NCBI RefSeq assembly: GCF_900105115.1 | Contig: NZ_FNRV01000001.1 | Location: 1,488,001 to 1,552,000, forward strand | Source of the DNA: Pseudomonas mohnii | GTDB lineage: Bacteria > Pseudomonadota > Gammaproteobacteria > Pseudomonadales > Pseudomonadaceae | Reading direction: 5' to 3' | Length of the DNA stretch: 64,000 nt | Shown: in pieces, positions 18,786 through 28,050 of the stretch | How the letters are laid out: each line of letters begins with the position of its first letter | How positions within the stretch are numbered: position 1 is the stretch's first letter | Translations under genes and position numbers: made by a program | Notes under the pieces: model-generated | Databases searched by the model: none | What the model saw: only the letters and a program-made list of their open reading frames with translations | What the model was told of the DNA's origin: nothing

Positions 18786-21700
18786 TCAGGCCTCGACCAT
18801 CGCCATCGCCTCCTCGACATCGACAGCCACCAGACGCGAGCAACCAGGCTCGTGCATCGTCACCCCCATCAGTTGATCGGCCATTTCCATGGCGATCTTG
18901 TTGTGGGTGATATAGATGAACTGCACGGTCTGCGACATCTCTTTGACCAGCCGTGCGTAGCGTCCAACGTTAGCGTCATCCAGTGGTGCGTCAACTTCAT
19001 CGAGCATGCAGAACGGCGCCGGGTTCAACTTGAAGATCGCAAAAACCAGGGCCAGTGCGGTCAGGGCTTTTTCGCCACCGGACAGCAAATGGATGGTGCT
19101 GTTCTTCTTGCCGGGAGGCTGCGCCATGATCGTCACCCCTGTATCGAGTAGATCTTCGCCCGTCAGTTCCAAATACGCGCGGCCTCCACCGAAAACTTTC
19201 GGGAAAAGTGCCTGTAAACCGCCATTGATCTGATCAAAGGTATCTTTAAAGCGGTTACGGGTTTCCTTGTCGATCTTGCGAATCACGTTCTCCAGCGTGT
19301 CGAGCGCTTCGACCAGATCATCGTTCTGCGCATCCAGATAACGTTTACGCTCCGATTGTTGCTGGTATTCGTCGATGGCCGCGAGGTTGATCGCACCCAG
19401 GCGTTGAATCCGCGCGGCTATGCGTTCGAGCTCTTCCTCAGCGTCCTTCTCGCTGGCTTCGGGTGTCAGTGTGGCAAGGACACCGTGCAAGTCGTAGCCG
19501 TCTTCCAGCAACTGGTCCTGCAAGGCCTTGCGGCGCACGGTCAGGGCTTGCCATTCCATGCGCTGGGTCTCGAGCTGACTGCGAATCAGCTGGGACTGTT
19601 GTTCGGCCTGGGTACGGCGCTTCTCGGCCTCGCGCAGTTCGCGGTCGGCATCTTCCAGGGCGATCTGCGCGGTCTTTAGCTCTTCGTCGACGGTCATGCG
19701 CTTGTCGAGCAGCTCTTCAAGTTTCAGGCGCAGCTCTTCCAGCGGCGCCTCGCCCTCCTCCAGATTGAGGCTCAACTGCTCGCGCTTTTCGGTCAGGCGT
19801 TCGGACTGCATCTCCAGACGCTCCAGCGCCTGTCGCGTCGAGTCGTGCTGGGCCTTGAGCGAACCCAATCGCACCGCCAGTTGATGGGCGTGATCCTTGT
19901 GCTGACGCGCTTCCTGGCGCACCCGGTCAAGACGCTCACGCAAGCTGTCGCGCTGGGCCAGCAGCAACTCACGCTGCTCGGTGTCCAACGCCATGGCGTC
20001 GAGGGCTTCCTGCAATTGCAGGCGCGCTTCGCCGATGCTTTCGTGCTCCAGAGCCCGTTGTTCGCCCAACTCTTCGATTTCTTCATCAAGACGCGTGCGG
20101 CGCAAGGTCAACTGCTCGGCCTTGGCTTTTCCGGCCGACAACTGGGCTTTCAATTCGCCTTGTTGACGGGCCTCGTCTTGCAGCAAACGGCGCAAGTGTT
20201 CGCGTCCGTTCTCCTGCTGACGCTGTTGCGCCCGCAGGTTTTGCAATTCGGTTTCCAGGGTTTCGACCGCCGCTTCACGCTCTTCGCGCTCCAGGCCCAG
20301 TGTCTGGATTTCCTGACCTCGGGCCAGCATGCCGCTTTCCGCTTCGCTGGCACGGCGCACACGCAGGAAGTGCCGACCGACCCAATAACCGTCGCGGCTG
20401 ATCAGGCTCTGGCCGACCGTCAACTGGCCACGCAAGGCCAGCGCCTGCTCCAGACTGTCGACCGGTTTGACCTGCCCCAGCCACGGCGACAGATCGATCT
20501 GCGCCTCGACCTTGTCGAGCAAACTGCCCGGCACCCGCACGCCATCGGCCGCGGGGCTGAGCAAACGCAGATCGCCCTGGACAAACCCGGACAAATCGAA
20601 ATCGTTGAAATCATCCACCAGCACGGCTTGCAGGTCAGCCCCGAGCACGGTTTCCACCGCCAGTTCCCAACCCGCTTCAACCTTCAAGCCTTCGGCCAGG
20701 CGCGGGCGATCCGCCAGATGTTGATCACGCAACCACTCAGCGGTGCCGGTGCCCGGATCCAGGGCGGCTTGCTGCAAAGCTTCCAGGGAGGCCAATCGAC
20801 CATTGAGGCGCTGCAAATCGCCCTGGGCCTGCTGCTGCGCCGTCAGCGCTTGCTGCAATTGCTGACGCAGTTGCTCAAGCTTCTCGACCTGGGCTTCTTC
20901 ACTGGTCTGCAAATCCTCAAGGGTCGCCTCGGATTCAGCGAGCTGTTCGCTGAGTTCCATGATCGCCGCGTCTTCCGGGTCCGCCGAAAGCAAGGCGCGC
21001 TCTTCACCAAGGCGCTTCTGGCGATCGGCCAGACGCTCCAGGCTGGTTTCCAGCTGCTGGATTCGCGACTGCTGGACTTCGGCCTGACGTCGCGGTTCGG
21101 CGGCGGTGAGGTTGAACGTGTCCCACTGCTCCTGCCAGCCGTGCATGGTGGTTTCGGACTCTTCCAGCGCGGCGGCGGCCTCTTCGGCGGCGGCGCTGGT
21201 GACTTCCTGCTCAGGGGTGAGCATGTCCAGCTCTTCGCCGAGGGTCAGCAGCAAGGTGCGGTCATGGCCCAGGTGAGATTCGGTCTCCAGGCGCGCGCGC
21301 TCGGCTTCTTTCAGATCGTCCTGCAGTTGGCGCAGACGCTGCTGACCGTGCTGGATGCTCTGCTCGACCCGGGCGATATCACCGCCGACCGAATAGAAAC
21401 GCCCCTGCACCAGATTGAAGCGCTCAGAGAGATCATGATGCCCGTCACGCAGGCGCTCGATGCTCGCGTCGGCATTGCGCTGCTCAGCGACCAAGGCCTC
21501 AAAGGAAATTTCCTGGGTGCCGATGATCGCTTCACGCTGGCCAACCTGGTCGTTCAGATCCTGCCAACGCAAGGCCGACAGTTGAGCCTTGAGCTGCCGC
21601 TCTTCGCCTTTGAATTCCTGATACTTCTTGGCGGCCTCGGCCTGACGGTGCAAGCGTTCGAGCTGGCGTTCAAGTTCTTCGCGCAGGTCGGTCAGGCGCG

Positions 21701-22274
21701 CAAGATTTTCGTGGGTGCGACGGATACGGTTTTCGGTCTCGCGCCGGCGCTCCTTGTACTTGGAAATGCCCGCCGCTTCTTCGATGAAGTTGCGCAGGTC
21801 CTCGGGTTTGGACTCGATCAGCTTGGAGATCATCCCCTGCTCGATGATCGAATAGCTGCGCGGGCCCAGGCCGGTACCAAGGAATATGTCGGTGATGTCG
21901 CGACGCCGGCATTTGGTGCCGTTGAGGTAATAGGTGGTCTGGCTGTCGCGGGTGACTTTGCGGCGAATGGAGATTTCCGCGTAGGCGGCGTATTCACCGA
22001 GCAGTGTGCCGTCGGAGTTGTCGAACACCAGCTCGATACTGGCCTGGCTCACTGGCTTGCGGCTGGTGGAGCCGTTGAAGATGACGTCGGTCATCGACTC
22101 GCCGCGCAGGTTCTTCGCCGAGCTCTCGCCCATGACCCATCGTACGGCGTCGATGATGTTCGACTTGCCGCAGCCATTGGGCCCGACGACCGCCGCCATG
22201 TTACTGGGGAAGTTCACCGTGGTCGGATCGACGAAGGACTTGAACCCCGCCAGCTTGATGCACTTGAGCCGCAA
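18786..22274 (-). CDS. smc: Chromosome segregation protein SMC
   Basis: A 1162-residue chromosome-organising ATPase. Walker A is GPNGCGKSNIIDAVRW near residue 32; two long coiled coils (about 170-510 and 660-1000) flank a hinge (about 515-640); the C-terminal head has the ABC signature LLSGGEKALTALAL and Walker B CMLDEVDAPLDD. Translation starts at a TTG (22274, MRLKCIKLAGFKSF), only 2 bp after the stop of the upstream gntR gene and without a clear ribosome site, so coupling to gntR is likely. Confidence 0.96.
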   Translation of the reverse strand: MRLKCIKLAGFKSFVDPTTVNFPSNMAAVVGPNGCGKSNIIDAVRWVMGESSAKNLRGESMTDVIFNGSTSRKPVSQASIELVFDNSDGTLLGEYAAYAEISIRRKVTRDSQTTYYLNGTKCRRRDITDIFLGTGLGPRSYSIIEQGMISKLIESKPEDLRNFIEEAAGISKYKERRRETENRIRRTHENLARLTDLREELERQLERLHRQAEAAKKYQEFKGEERQLKAQLSALRWQDLNDQVGQREAIIGTQEISFEALVAEQRNADASIERLRDGHHDLSERFNLVQGRFYSVGGDIARVEQSIQHGQQRLRQLQDDLKEAERARLETESHLGHDRTLLLTLGEELDMLTPEQEVTSAAAEEAAAALEESETTMHGWQEQWDTFNLTAAEPRRQAEVQQSRIQQLETSLERLADRQKRLGEERALLSADPEDAAIMELSEQLAESEATLEDLQTSEEAQVEKLEQLRQQLQQALTAQQQAQGDLQRLNGRLASLEALQQAALDPGTGTAEWLRDQHLADRPRLAEGLKVEAGWELAVETVLGADLQAVLVDDFNDFDLSGFVQGDLRLLSPAADGVRVPGSLLDKVEAQIDLSPWLGQVKPVDSLEQALALRGQLTVGQSLISRDGYWVGRHFLRVRRASEAESGMLARGQEIQTLGLEREEREAAVETLETELQNLRAQQRQQENGREHLRRLLQDEARQQGELKAQLSAGKAKAEQLTLRRTRLDEEIEELGEQRALEHESIGEARLQLQEALDAMALDTEQRELLLAQRDSLRERLDRVRQEARQHKDHAHQLAVRLGSLKAQHDSTRQALERLEMQSERLTEKREQLSLNLEEGEAPLEELRLKLEELLDKRMTVDEELKTAQIALEDADRELREAEKRRTQAEQQSQLIRSQLETQRMEWQALTVRRKALQDQLLEDGYDLHGVLATLTPEASEKDAEEELERIAARIQRLGAINLAAIDEYQQQSERKRYLDAQNDDLVEALDTLENVIRKIDKETRNRFKDTFDQINGGLQALFPKVFGGGRAYLELTGEDLLDTGVTIMAQPPGKKNSTIHLLSGGEKALTALALVFAIFKLNPAPFCMLDEVDAPLDDANVGRYARLVKEMSQTVQFIYITHNKIAMEMADQLMGVTMHEPGCSRLVAVDVEEAMAMVEA

Positions 22275-22276
22275 AA

Positions 22277-22936
22277 TCAGGCGTCCGTCAGGGCGGAGAT
22301 CACCAGATCGCAGCTGCGCTGGGCGTAAGCCGTCAGCACCAGGCGAATCTGCGCAAAGTCACGGGCGATCACGGCCGCAAGCAGGCGTTCGAACAGTTCC
22401 AGAAACTCGCTCATCGACGCTTTGCGCTGGTCCAGGGCAAGAAAATACGCTCGACTCATGGCCGGCTGCAGATTCTCGACGGTTTCCTGCAAGTACGGGT
22501 TGTTGGCAAACGGATACGCGGCGCGCATCACGCTGAAACTGTCATCGACGAAGCTGCGAATGTCCTGGCGCTCGAAATCGCTGCTCAGGCGCTGCTGGAT
22601 CTGCACGAACGGCGCCAGGTCCGCCTGGACTTGCCAGCCATTGGCCACCGCATTGCCCAGCAGGATGTACATCTCGCTCATCAGCGTGCACAGGCTCTGC
22701 ACCTTGTGCGCGGTGAGTTCGGTCACATGGGCGCCACGTCGCGGCAGGATCGCGATCAGATGACGGCGCTCAAGGATCAGCAGGGCCTCGCGAACCGAAC
22801 CGCGACTGACGTTCAGGGCAAGCGTGACCTTCTGTTCCTGGATGCGCTCTCCGGGCTTCATTTCGCCGCGAATGATCCGTTCGGCGAGGTGGTGAGCGAT
22901 TTGCTCGGCGAGGCTGTCCGGCGCCTTGAACGTCAT
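22277..22936 (-). CDS. GntR-family transcriptional regulator (FCD type)
   Basis: A 219-residue regulator: winged helix (about 10-75, with NVSRGSVREALLILERRHLI) and a C-terminal all-helical FCD ligand domain. The start at 22936 (MTFKAPDSLAEQIAHHL) is chosen since upstream residues match no family member. It is divergent from xdhA, and two inverted repeats lie between them, so it probably controls the xanthine dehydrogenase genes and itself. smc follows almost immediately. The effector is unknown; a purine is the natural guess. Confidence 0.92.
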   Translation of the reverse strand: MTFKAPDSLAEQIAHHLAERIIRGEMKPGERIQEQKVTLALNVSRGSVREALLILERRHLIAILPRRGAHVTELTAHKVQSLCTLMSEMYILLGNAVANGWQVQADLAPFVQIQQRLSSDFERQDIRSFVDDSFSVMRAAYPFANNPYLQETVENLQPAMSRAYFLALDQRKASMSEFLELFERLLAAVIARDFAQIRLVLTAYAQRSCDLVISALTDA

Positions 22937-23107
22937 GGTGGTCCCTTCAAACTCGTAGATCTGCACAAGCGGCGCAGTGTAGCGCAATTGATACGACAGG
23001 GCAGAGTGCCCGCCTGGTGGTTTTTGGCACGATTCGAGCAAAAAGCAGGCTATCCCGCGAGGGTCAATAATGAAGAAACCGGTTGTCGATCGACAAAGTG
23101 CATTTTC

Positions 23108-23123
23108 CTGACCTTTAAGTCAG
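23108..23123. promoter_or_regulatory. Inverted-repeat operator 1 between gntR and xdhA
   Basis: CTGAC-CTTTAA-GTCAG, a perfect 5-bp inverted repeat with a 6-bp spacer. A near-identical copy lies 23 bp further on. Probably bound by the adjacent GntR regulator. Confidence 0.65.
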
Positions 23124-23130
23124 AAAATCA

Positions 23131-23146
23131 TTGACCGAAAAGTCAG
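23131..23146. promoter_or_regulatory. Inverted-repeat operator 2 between gntR and xdhA
   Basis: TTGAC-CGAAAA-GTCAG, the same dyad as at 23108-23123 with one mismatch. It ends 57 bp before the xdhA start, where it would cover the promoter. Confidence 0.65.
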
Positions 23147-23203
23147 ACCTGCTAAATTCGGTTCAAGTCGGTTAACAACAATAATGAGTCTGCGAGGCCT
23201 TCC

Positions 23204-24658
23204 GTGATCCAGTTTTTACTAAACCAGGAACTCCGTAGCGAGCACGCCCTGGACCCGAACCTGACCGTGCTCAACTATCTGCGCGACCATGTGGGCAAAC
23301 CCGGCACCAAAGAAGGCTGCGCCAGCGGTGACTGCGGCGCCTGCACCGTGGTGGTCGGCGAGTTGCAAACGGATGACGAGGGCCGCGAACACATTCGCTA
23401 TCGCAGCCTTAATTCGTGCCTGACCTTCGTGTCGTCCCTGCACGGCAAGCAATTGATCAGCGTCGAAGACCTCAAGCACAAAGGCGAGCTGCACAGCGTG
23501 CAGAAAGCCATGGTCGAGTGCCACGGTTCGCAGTGCGGTTTTTGCACGCCTGGCTTCGTCATGTCGCTGTTCGCCCTGCAAAAGAACAGCACCGAACCCG
23601 ACGCCCATAAAGCCCACGAAGCCCTGGCCGGCAACCTCTGCCGCTGCACCGGCTATCGGCCGATTCTGGAAGCGGCCCAACAGTCCTGCTGCGGTAAACA
23701 GCCCGACCAGTTCGATGCCCGTGAAGCCGAAACCATTGCCCGCCTCAAAGCCATTGCCCCGACCGATATCGGCGAACTCAACAGTGGCGACAAACGTTGC
23801 CTGGTGCCGCTGACGGTGGCCGACCTGGCCGACCTCTACGATGCTTATCCACAGGCCCGCCTGCTGGCCGGCGGCACGGACCTGGCGCTGGAAGTCACCC
23901 AGTTCCACCGCACGCTGCCGGTGATGATTTACGTTGGCAACGTCGCCGAAATGAAACGCATCGAGCGCTTCGAAGATCGCCTGGAAATCGGTGCCGCCAC
24001 GGCCCTCTCCGACTGCTACGACGCCTTGAAAGCCGAGTACCCGGACTTCGGCGAATTGCTGCAGCGTTTTGCCTCCTTGCAGATCCGCAACCAGGGCACC
24101 CTCGGCGGCAACATCGGCAACGCCTCGCCCATCGGCGACTCGCCTCCGCTGCTGATCGCCCTCGGCGCACAAATCGTCCTGTGCAAAGGCGAAACCCGCC
24201 GCACCCTGGCCCTGGAAGATTACTTCATCGATTACCGCGTCACGGCGCGCCAGGAAAGCGAGTTCATCGAGAAGATCATCGTGCCTCGCGCCAGCGTCGA
24301 ACAGCTGTTCCGCGCCTACAAAGTCTCCAAGCGCCTGGACGATGACATCTCGGCGGTGTGCGCCGCCTTCAACATTCGCCTGGAAAACGGCATGGTCGCC
24401 GAGGCCCGCGTGGCCTTCGGCGGCATGGCAGCCATCCCGAAACGTGCCGCCGCGTGCGAAGCGGCGCTGCTGGGTGCGCCTTTCAATAACGCCACGGTCG
24501 AACGCGCCTGCGCGGCCCTGGCCGAAGACTTCACACCGCTCTCGGACTTCCGCGCCAGCAAGGAATATCGCCTGCTCAGCGCGCAGAACCTGCTGCGCAA
24601 ATACTTCATCGAACTGCAAACACCGCACATCGAGACTCGGGTGACCGCTTATGTCTAA
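23204..24658 (+). CDS. xdhA: Xanthine dehydrogenase small subunit XdhA
   Basis: The 484-residue electron-transfer subunit that carries two 2Fe-2S clusters and FAD. First cluster: GCASGDCGACTVV (Cys39, 44, 47). Second: GSQCGFCTPGFVMS and NLCRCTGYRPI. The FAD domain starts near residue 200 with LLAGGTDLAL and has GTLGGNIGNASPIGDSPP. Translation begins at GTG 23204 after a GAGG site. It overlaps xdhB by 8 bp. The complex oxidises hypoxanthine and xanthine to urate. Confidence 0.97.
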   Translation: MIQFLLNQELRSEHALDPNLTVLNYLRDHVGKPGTKEGCASGDCGACTVVVGELQTDDEGREHIRYRSLNSCLTFVSSLHGKQLISVEDLKHKGELHSVQKAMVECHGSQCGFCTPGFVMSLFALQKNSTEPDAHKAHEALAGNLCRCTGYRPILEAAQQSCCGKQPDQFDAREAETIARLKAIAPTDIGELNSGDKRCLVPLTVADLADLYDAYPQARLLAGGTDLALEVTQFHRTLPVMIYVGNVAEMKRIERFEDRLEIGAATALSDCYDALKAEYPDFGELLQRFASLQIRNQGTLGGNIGNASPIGDSPPLLIALGAQIVLCKGETRRTLALEDYFIDYRVTARQESEFIEKIIVPRASVEQLFRAYKVSKRLDDDISAVCAAFNIRLENGMVAEARVAFGGMAAIPKRAAACEAALLGAPFNNATVERACAALAEDFTPLSDFRASKEYRLLSAQNLLRKYFIELQTPHIETRVTAYV

Positions 24659-27050
24659 TCATCACGCCGTAGAGAAGACCCAGGCCGAACTGGCTGAACT
24701 GTTCGCCAAGGACCTGACCACCGGTGTCGGCCGCAGCGTCAAGCATGACAGCGCCGCCAAGCATGTGTCCGGTGAAGCGCAGTACATTGACGATCGCCTG
24801 GAATTTCCGAACCAGTTGCACGTGTACGCCCGCCTGTCGGACCGTGCCCACGCAAAAATCATCCGCATCGACACCGCGCCCTGCTACGCCTTCGAAGGCG
24901 TGCGCATCGCCATCACCCATGAAGACGTGCCGGGCCTGAAAGACATCGGCCCGCTGTTGCCGGGCGACCCGCTGCTGGCGATCGATACGGTGCAGTTCGT
25001 CGGTCAACCGGTGGTCGCGGTTGCCGCCAAAGACCTGGAAACCGCGCGCAAGGCGGCGATGGCAGCGATCATTGAATACGAAGATCTCGAGCCAGTGCTG
25101 GATGTGGTCGAAGCCCTGCGCAAGCGCCACTTCGTGCTCGACAGTCACACCCATCAACGCGGCGATTCAGCAGGCGCACTGGCCACCGCTGAACATCGCA
25201 TCCAGGGCACGCTGCACATCGGCGGCCAGGAACACTTCTACCTGGAAACCCAGATTTCTTCGGTGATGCCGACTGAAGACGGCGGCATGATCGTCTACTG
25301 CTCGACCCAGAACCCCACCGAGGTGCAGAAACTGGTGGCCGAAGTGCTGGATGTGTCGATGAACAAAATCGTCGTCGACATGCGCCGCATGGGTGGCGGT
25401 TTCGGTGGCAAGGAAACCCAGGCGGCGAGCCCGGCGTGCCTGTGCGCGGTGATCGCGCACCTGACCGGACAGCCCACCAAGATGCGTCTGCCACGCGTCG
25501 AAGACATGCTGATGACCGGCAAGCGGCACCCGTTCTACGTCGAGTACGACGTCGGCTTCGACAGCACCGGCCGCCTGCACGGCATCGCCCTGGAACTGGC
25601 CGGCAACTGCGGTTGCTCGCCGGACCTGTCGGCCTCGATTGTCGACCGCGCGATGTTCCACTCGGACAACTCGTATTACCTGGGCGACGCGACCATAAAC
25701 GGTCACCGCTGCAAGACCAACACCGCGTCGAACACCGCCTACCGTGGTTTCGGCGGCCCGCAAGGCATGGTCGCCATTGAAGAAGTGATGGACGCCATCG
25801 CCCGTCATCTGGCCCTCGATCCGCTGGCCGTGCGCAAGGCCAACTACTACGGCAAGACCGAGCGCAACGTCACCCACTACTACCAGACGGTCGAGCACAA
25901 CATGCTCGAGGAAATGACCGCCGAACTGGAAGAAAGCAGCCAGTACGCCGAGCGCCGCGAAGCGATCCGTCGCTACAACGCCAACAGCCCGATCCTGAAA
26001 AAAGGCCTGGCGCTGACCCCGGTGAAATTCGGCATTTCCTTCACCGCCAGCTTCCTCAACCAGGCAGGGGCCTTGGTGCACGTCTTCACCGACGGCAGCA
26101 TCCACCTCAACCACGGCGGCACCGAGATGGGCCAGGGCCTGAACACCAAAGTCGCGCAGGTCGTGGCCGAAGTGTTCCAGGTGGAAATGGACCGCGTGCA
26201 GATCACCGCGACCAACACCGACAAAGTGCCAAACACCTCGCCAACCGCCGCCTCCAGTGGCGCCGACCTGAACGGCAAGGCTGCACAGAACGCCGCCGAA
26301 ACCATCAAGCAGCGCCTGGTGGAATTCGCTGCGCGGCAATACAAGGTCAGCGAAGCAGACGTGGAATTCCACAACGGCCACGTGCGGGTTCGCGATCACA
26401 TCCTGACCTTCGAGGCACTGATCCAGCAGGCGTATTTCGCCCAGGTGTCGCTGTCGAGTACCGGGTTCTACAAGACACCGAAAATCTACTACGACCGCAG
26501 CCAGGCCCGTGGTCGTCCGTTCTATTACTTCGCCTTCGGCGCGGCGTGCTGCGAAGTGCTGGTCGACACCCTGACCGGCGAATACAAGATGTTGCGCACC
26601 GACATCCTGCACGACGTCGGCGCCTCGCTGAACCCGGCCATCGACATCGGTCAGGTCGAGGGCGGCTTCATCCAGGGCATGGGCTGGCTGACCATGGAAG
26701 AGCTGGTCTGGAACAACAAAGGCAAGCTGATGACCAACGGCCCGGCCAGCTACAAGATCCCGGCCGTGGCGGACATGCCTCTGGACCTGCGGGTAAAGCT
26801 GGTGGAGAACCGCAAGAACCCGGAAGACACGGTGTTCCACTCCAAGGCCGTGGGCGAGCCGCCCTTCATGCTCGGTATCGCCGCATGGTGTGCAATCAAG
26901 GACGCCGTGGCCAGCCTGGGCGACTACAAGCACCAACCGAAGATCGACGCACCGGCCACCCCGGAGCGCGTGTTGTGGGGCTGTGAACAGATGCGCCAGC
27001 TGAAGATGGCGAAGGCTGTCGAGGCTGAAGCCGAGATGGCTTCGCTCTGA
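24651..27050 (+). CDS. xdhB: Xanthine dehydrogenase molybdenum-binding subunit XdhB
   Basis: A 799-residue catalytic subunit with the molybdenum cofactor. Seen: GQEHFYLETQ, MGGGFGGKETQ (cofactor binding), ANTAYRGF-like NTAYRGFGGPQGM with the substrate Arg, TEMGQGLNTK, and the catalytic Glu in KAVGEPPFMLG near residue 740. The start overlaps the end of xdhA, so translation is coupled. Product level probably depends on XdhC for sulfuration of the cofactor. Confidence 0.97.
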   Translation: MSNHHAVEKTQAELAELFAKDLTTGVGRSVKHDSAAKHVSGEAQYIDDRLEFPNQLHVYARLSDRAHAKIIRIDTAPCYAFEGVRIAITHEDVPGLKDIGPLLPGDPLLAIDTVQFVGQPVVAVAAKDLETARKAAMAAIIEYEDLEPVLDVVEALRKRHFVLDSHTHQRGDSAGALATAEHRIQGTLHIGGQEHFYLETQISSVMPTEDGGMIVYCSTQNPTEVQKLVAEVLDVSMNKIVVDMRRMGGGFGGKETQAASPACLCAVIAHLTGQPTKMRLPRVEDMLMTGKRHPFYVEYDVGFDSTGRLHGIALELAGNCGCSPDLSASIVDRAMFHSDNSYYLGDATINGHRCKTNTASNTAYRGFGGPQGMVAIEEVMDAIARHLALDPLAVRKANYYGKTERNVTHYYQTVEHNMLEEMTAELEESSQYAERREAIRRYNANSPILKKGLALTPVKFGISFTASFLNQAGALVHVFTDGSIHLNHGGTEMGQGLNTKVAQVVAEVFQVEMDRVQITATNTDKVPNTSPTAASSGADLNGKAAQNAAETIKQRLVEFAARQYKVSEADVEFHNGHVRVRDHILTFEALIQQAYFAQVSLSSTGFYKTPKIYYDRSQARGRPFYYFAFGAACCEVLVDTLTGEYKMLRTDILHDVGASLNPAIDIGQVEGGFIQGMGWLTMEELVWNNKGKLMTNGPASYKIPAVADMPLDLRVKLVENRKNPEDTVFHSKAVGEPPFMLGIAAWCAIKDAVASLGDYKHQPKIDAPATPERVLWGCEQMRQLKMAKAVEAEAEMASL

Positions 27051-27066
27051 TACCGAGGCGCTGCCA

Positions 27067-27130
27067 ATCGCCAGCAGGCTGGCTCCCACAGGGGAATGCA
27101 TTCCAATGTGGGAGCCAGCCTGCTGGCGAT
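27067..27130. repeat. Perfect 24-bp REP palindrome inside the xdh operon
   Basis: Left arm 27067-27090 and right arm 27107-27130 are exactly complementary over 24 bp, with a 16-nt loop. It lies between xdhB and xdhC and may act as an mRNA-stabilising hairpin or a partial transcription barrier. Confidence 0.9.
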
Positions 27131-27167
27131 GAGGCCGGAACAGACAACAGAGATGTTGAGGTGAGAC

Positions 27168-28025
27168 ATGTACAACTGGATCGACGCCCTCGCCGACCTG
27201 CAAAACCGCGGTGAACCCTGCGTGTTGGTGACCATCATCGAAGAGCTCGGCTCGACGCCACGCAATGCCGGCTCGAAGATGGTCATCAGCGCCCGCCAGA
27301 CGTTCGACACCATTGGTGGCGGGCACCTGGAATACAAGGCCATGCAAATCGCCCGCGAGATGCTCGCCAGCGGCAAGCAGGACACCCATCTGGAGCGCTT
27401 CAGCCTCGGCGCCAGCCTGGGCCAGTGCTGCGGCGGCGCCACCGTATTGCTGTTCGAACCGATGGGCCAGGTCCAGGCGCAAATCGCCGTGTTCGGCGCC
27501 GGCCACGTCGGCCGCGCACTGGTGCCGCTGCTAGCCAGCCTGCCCTGCCGGGTGCGCTGGATCGACTCGCGGGAGGAAGAGTTCCCGCAACAGATCCCCC
27601 ACGGCGTGCGCAAGATCGTCAGTGAAGAACCGGTGGACGAAATCGACGAGCTGCCCGCTGGCTGCTACTGCATCGTCATGACCCACAACCACCAGCTCGA
27701 CCTGGAACTCACCGCCGCGATCCTCAAGCGCAACGACTTCGCTTACTTCGGCCTGATCGGCTCGAAGACCAAACGCGTGAAGTTCGAACATCGCCTGCGC
27801 GACCGCGGATTCGACAACAGCGTCGTGCAACGCATGCGCTGCCCGATGGGCATCGGCGAAGTCAAAGGCAAGCTGCCAGTGGAAATCGCCATCTCCATCG
27901 CCGGCGAAATCATCGCCACCTATAACGCCAATTTCGGCCAGCAGACCGCCAGCGCCGAACCGATTGCCAAACTGCTGCCCGTGTCGCGCCGCAGTCAGGC
28001 CACAAAACTGAAAGCCTCAAACTGA
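27168..28025 (+). CDS. xdhC: Xanthine dehydrogenase accessory protein XdhC
   Basis: A 285-residue chaperone that binds the molybdenum cofactor and directs its sulfuration before insertion into XdhB. The N-terminal part has LGSTPRNAGSKM and LGQCCGGATVLLFEP; a Rossmann fold follows from about residue 105 with AVFGAGHVGRALVPLL. The C-terminus has YFGLIGSKTKR. A GAGGTGAG site precedes ATG 27168. It follows xdhB after a REP palindrome. Confidence 0.95.
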   Translation: MYNWIDALADLQNRGEPCVLVTIIEELGSTPRNAGSKMVISARQTFDTIGGGHLEYKAMQIAREMLASGKQDTHLERFSLGASLGQCCGGATVLLFEPMGQVQAQIAVFGAGHVGRALVPLLASLPCRVRWIDSREEEFPQQIPHGVRKIVSEEPVDEIDELPAGCYCIVMTHNHQLDLELTAAILKRNDFAYFGLIGSKTKRVKFEHRLRDRGFDNSVVQRMRCPMGIGEVKGKLPVEIAISIAGEIIATYNANFGQQTASAEPIAKLLPVSRRSQATKLKASN

Positions 28026-28050
28026 TGAGCTTCATAAATAGAGAATGACC

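Noticed and set aside
19845..22328. Long plus-strand open frame opposite smc (827 codons)
   Set aside because: Low-complexity Leu/Gln/Phe composition as expected from the antisense of a coiled-coil gene; no domain.
25167..27506. Minus-strand open frame of 779 codons opposite xdhB/xdhC
   Set aside because: Spans two real genes and an intergenic REP, His/Gly/Val-rich, no domain.
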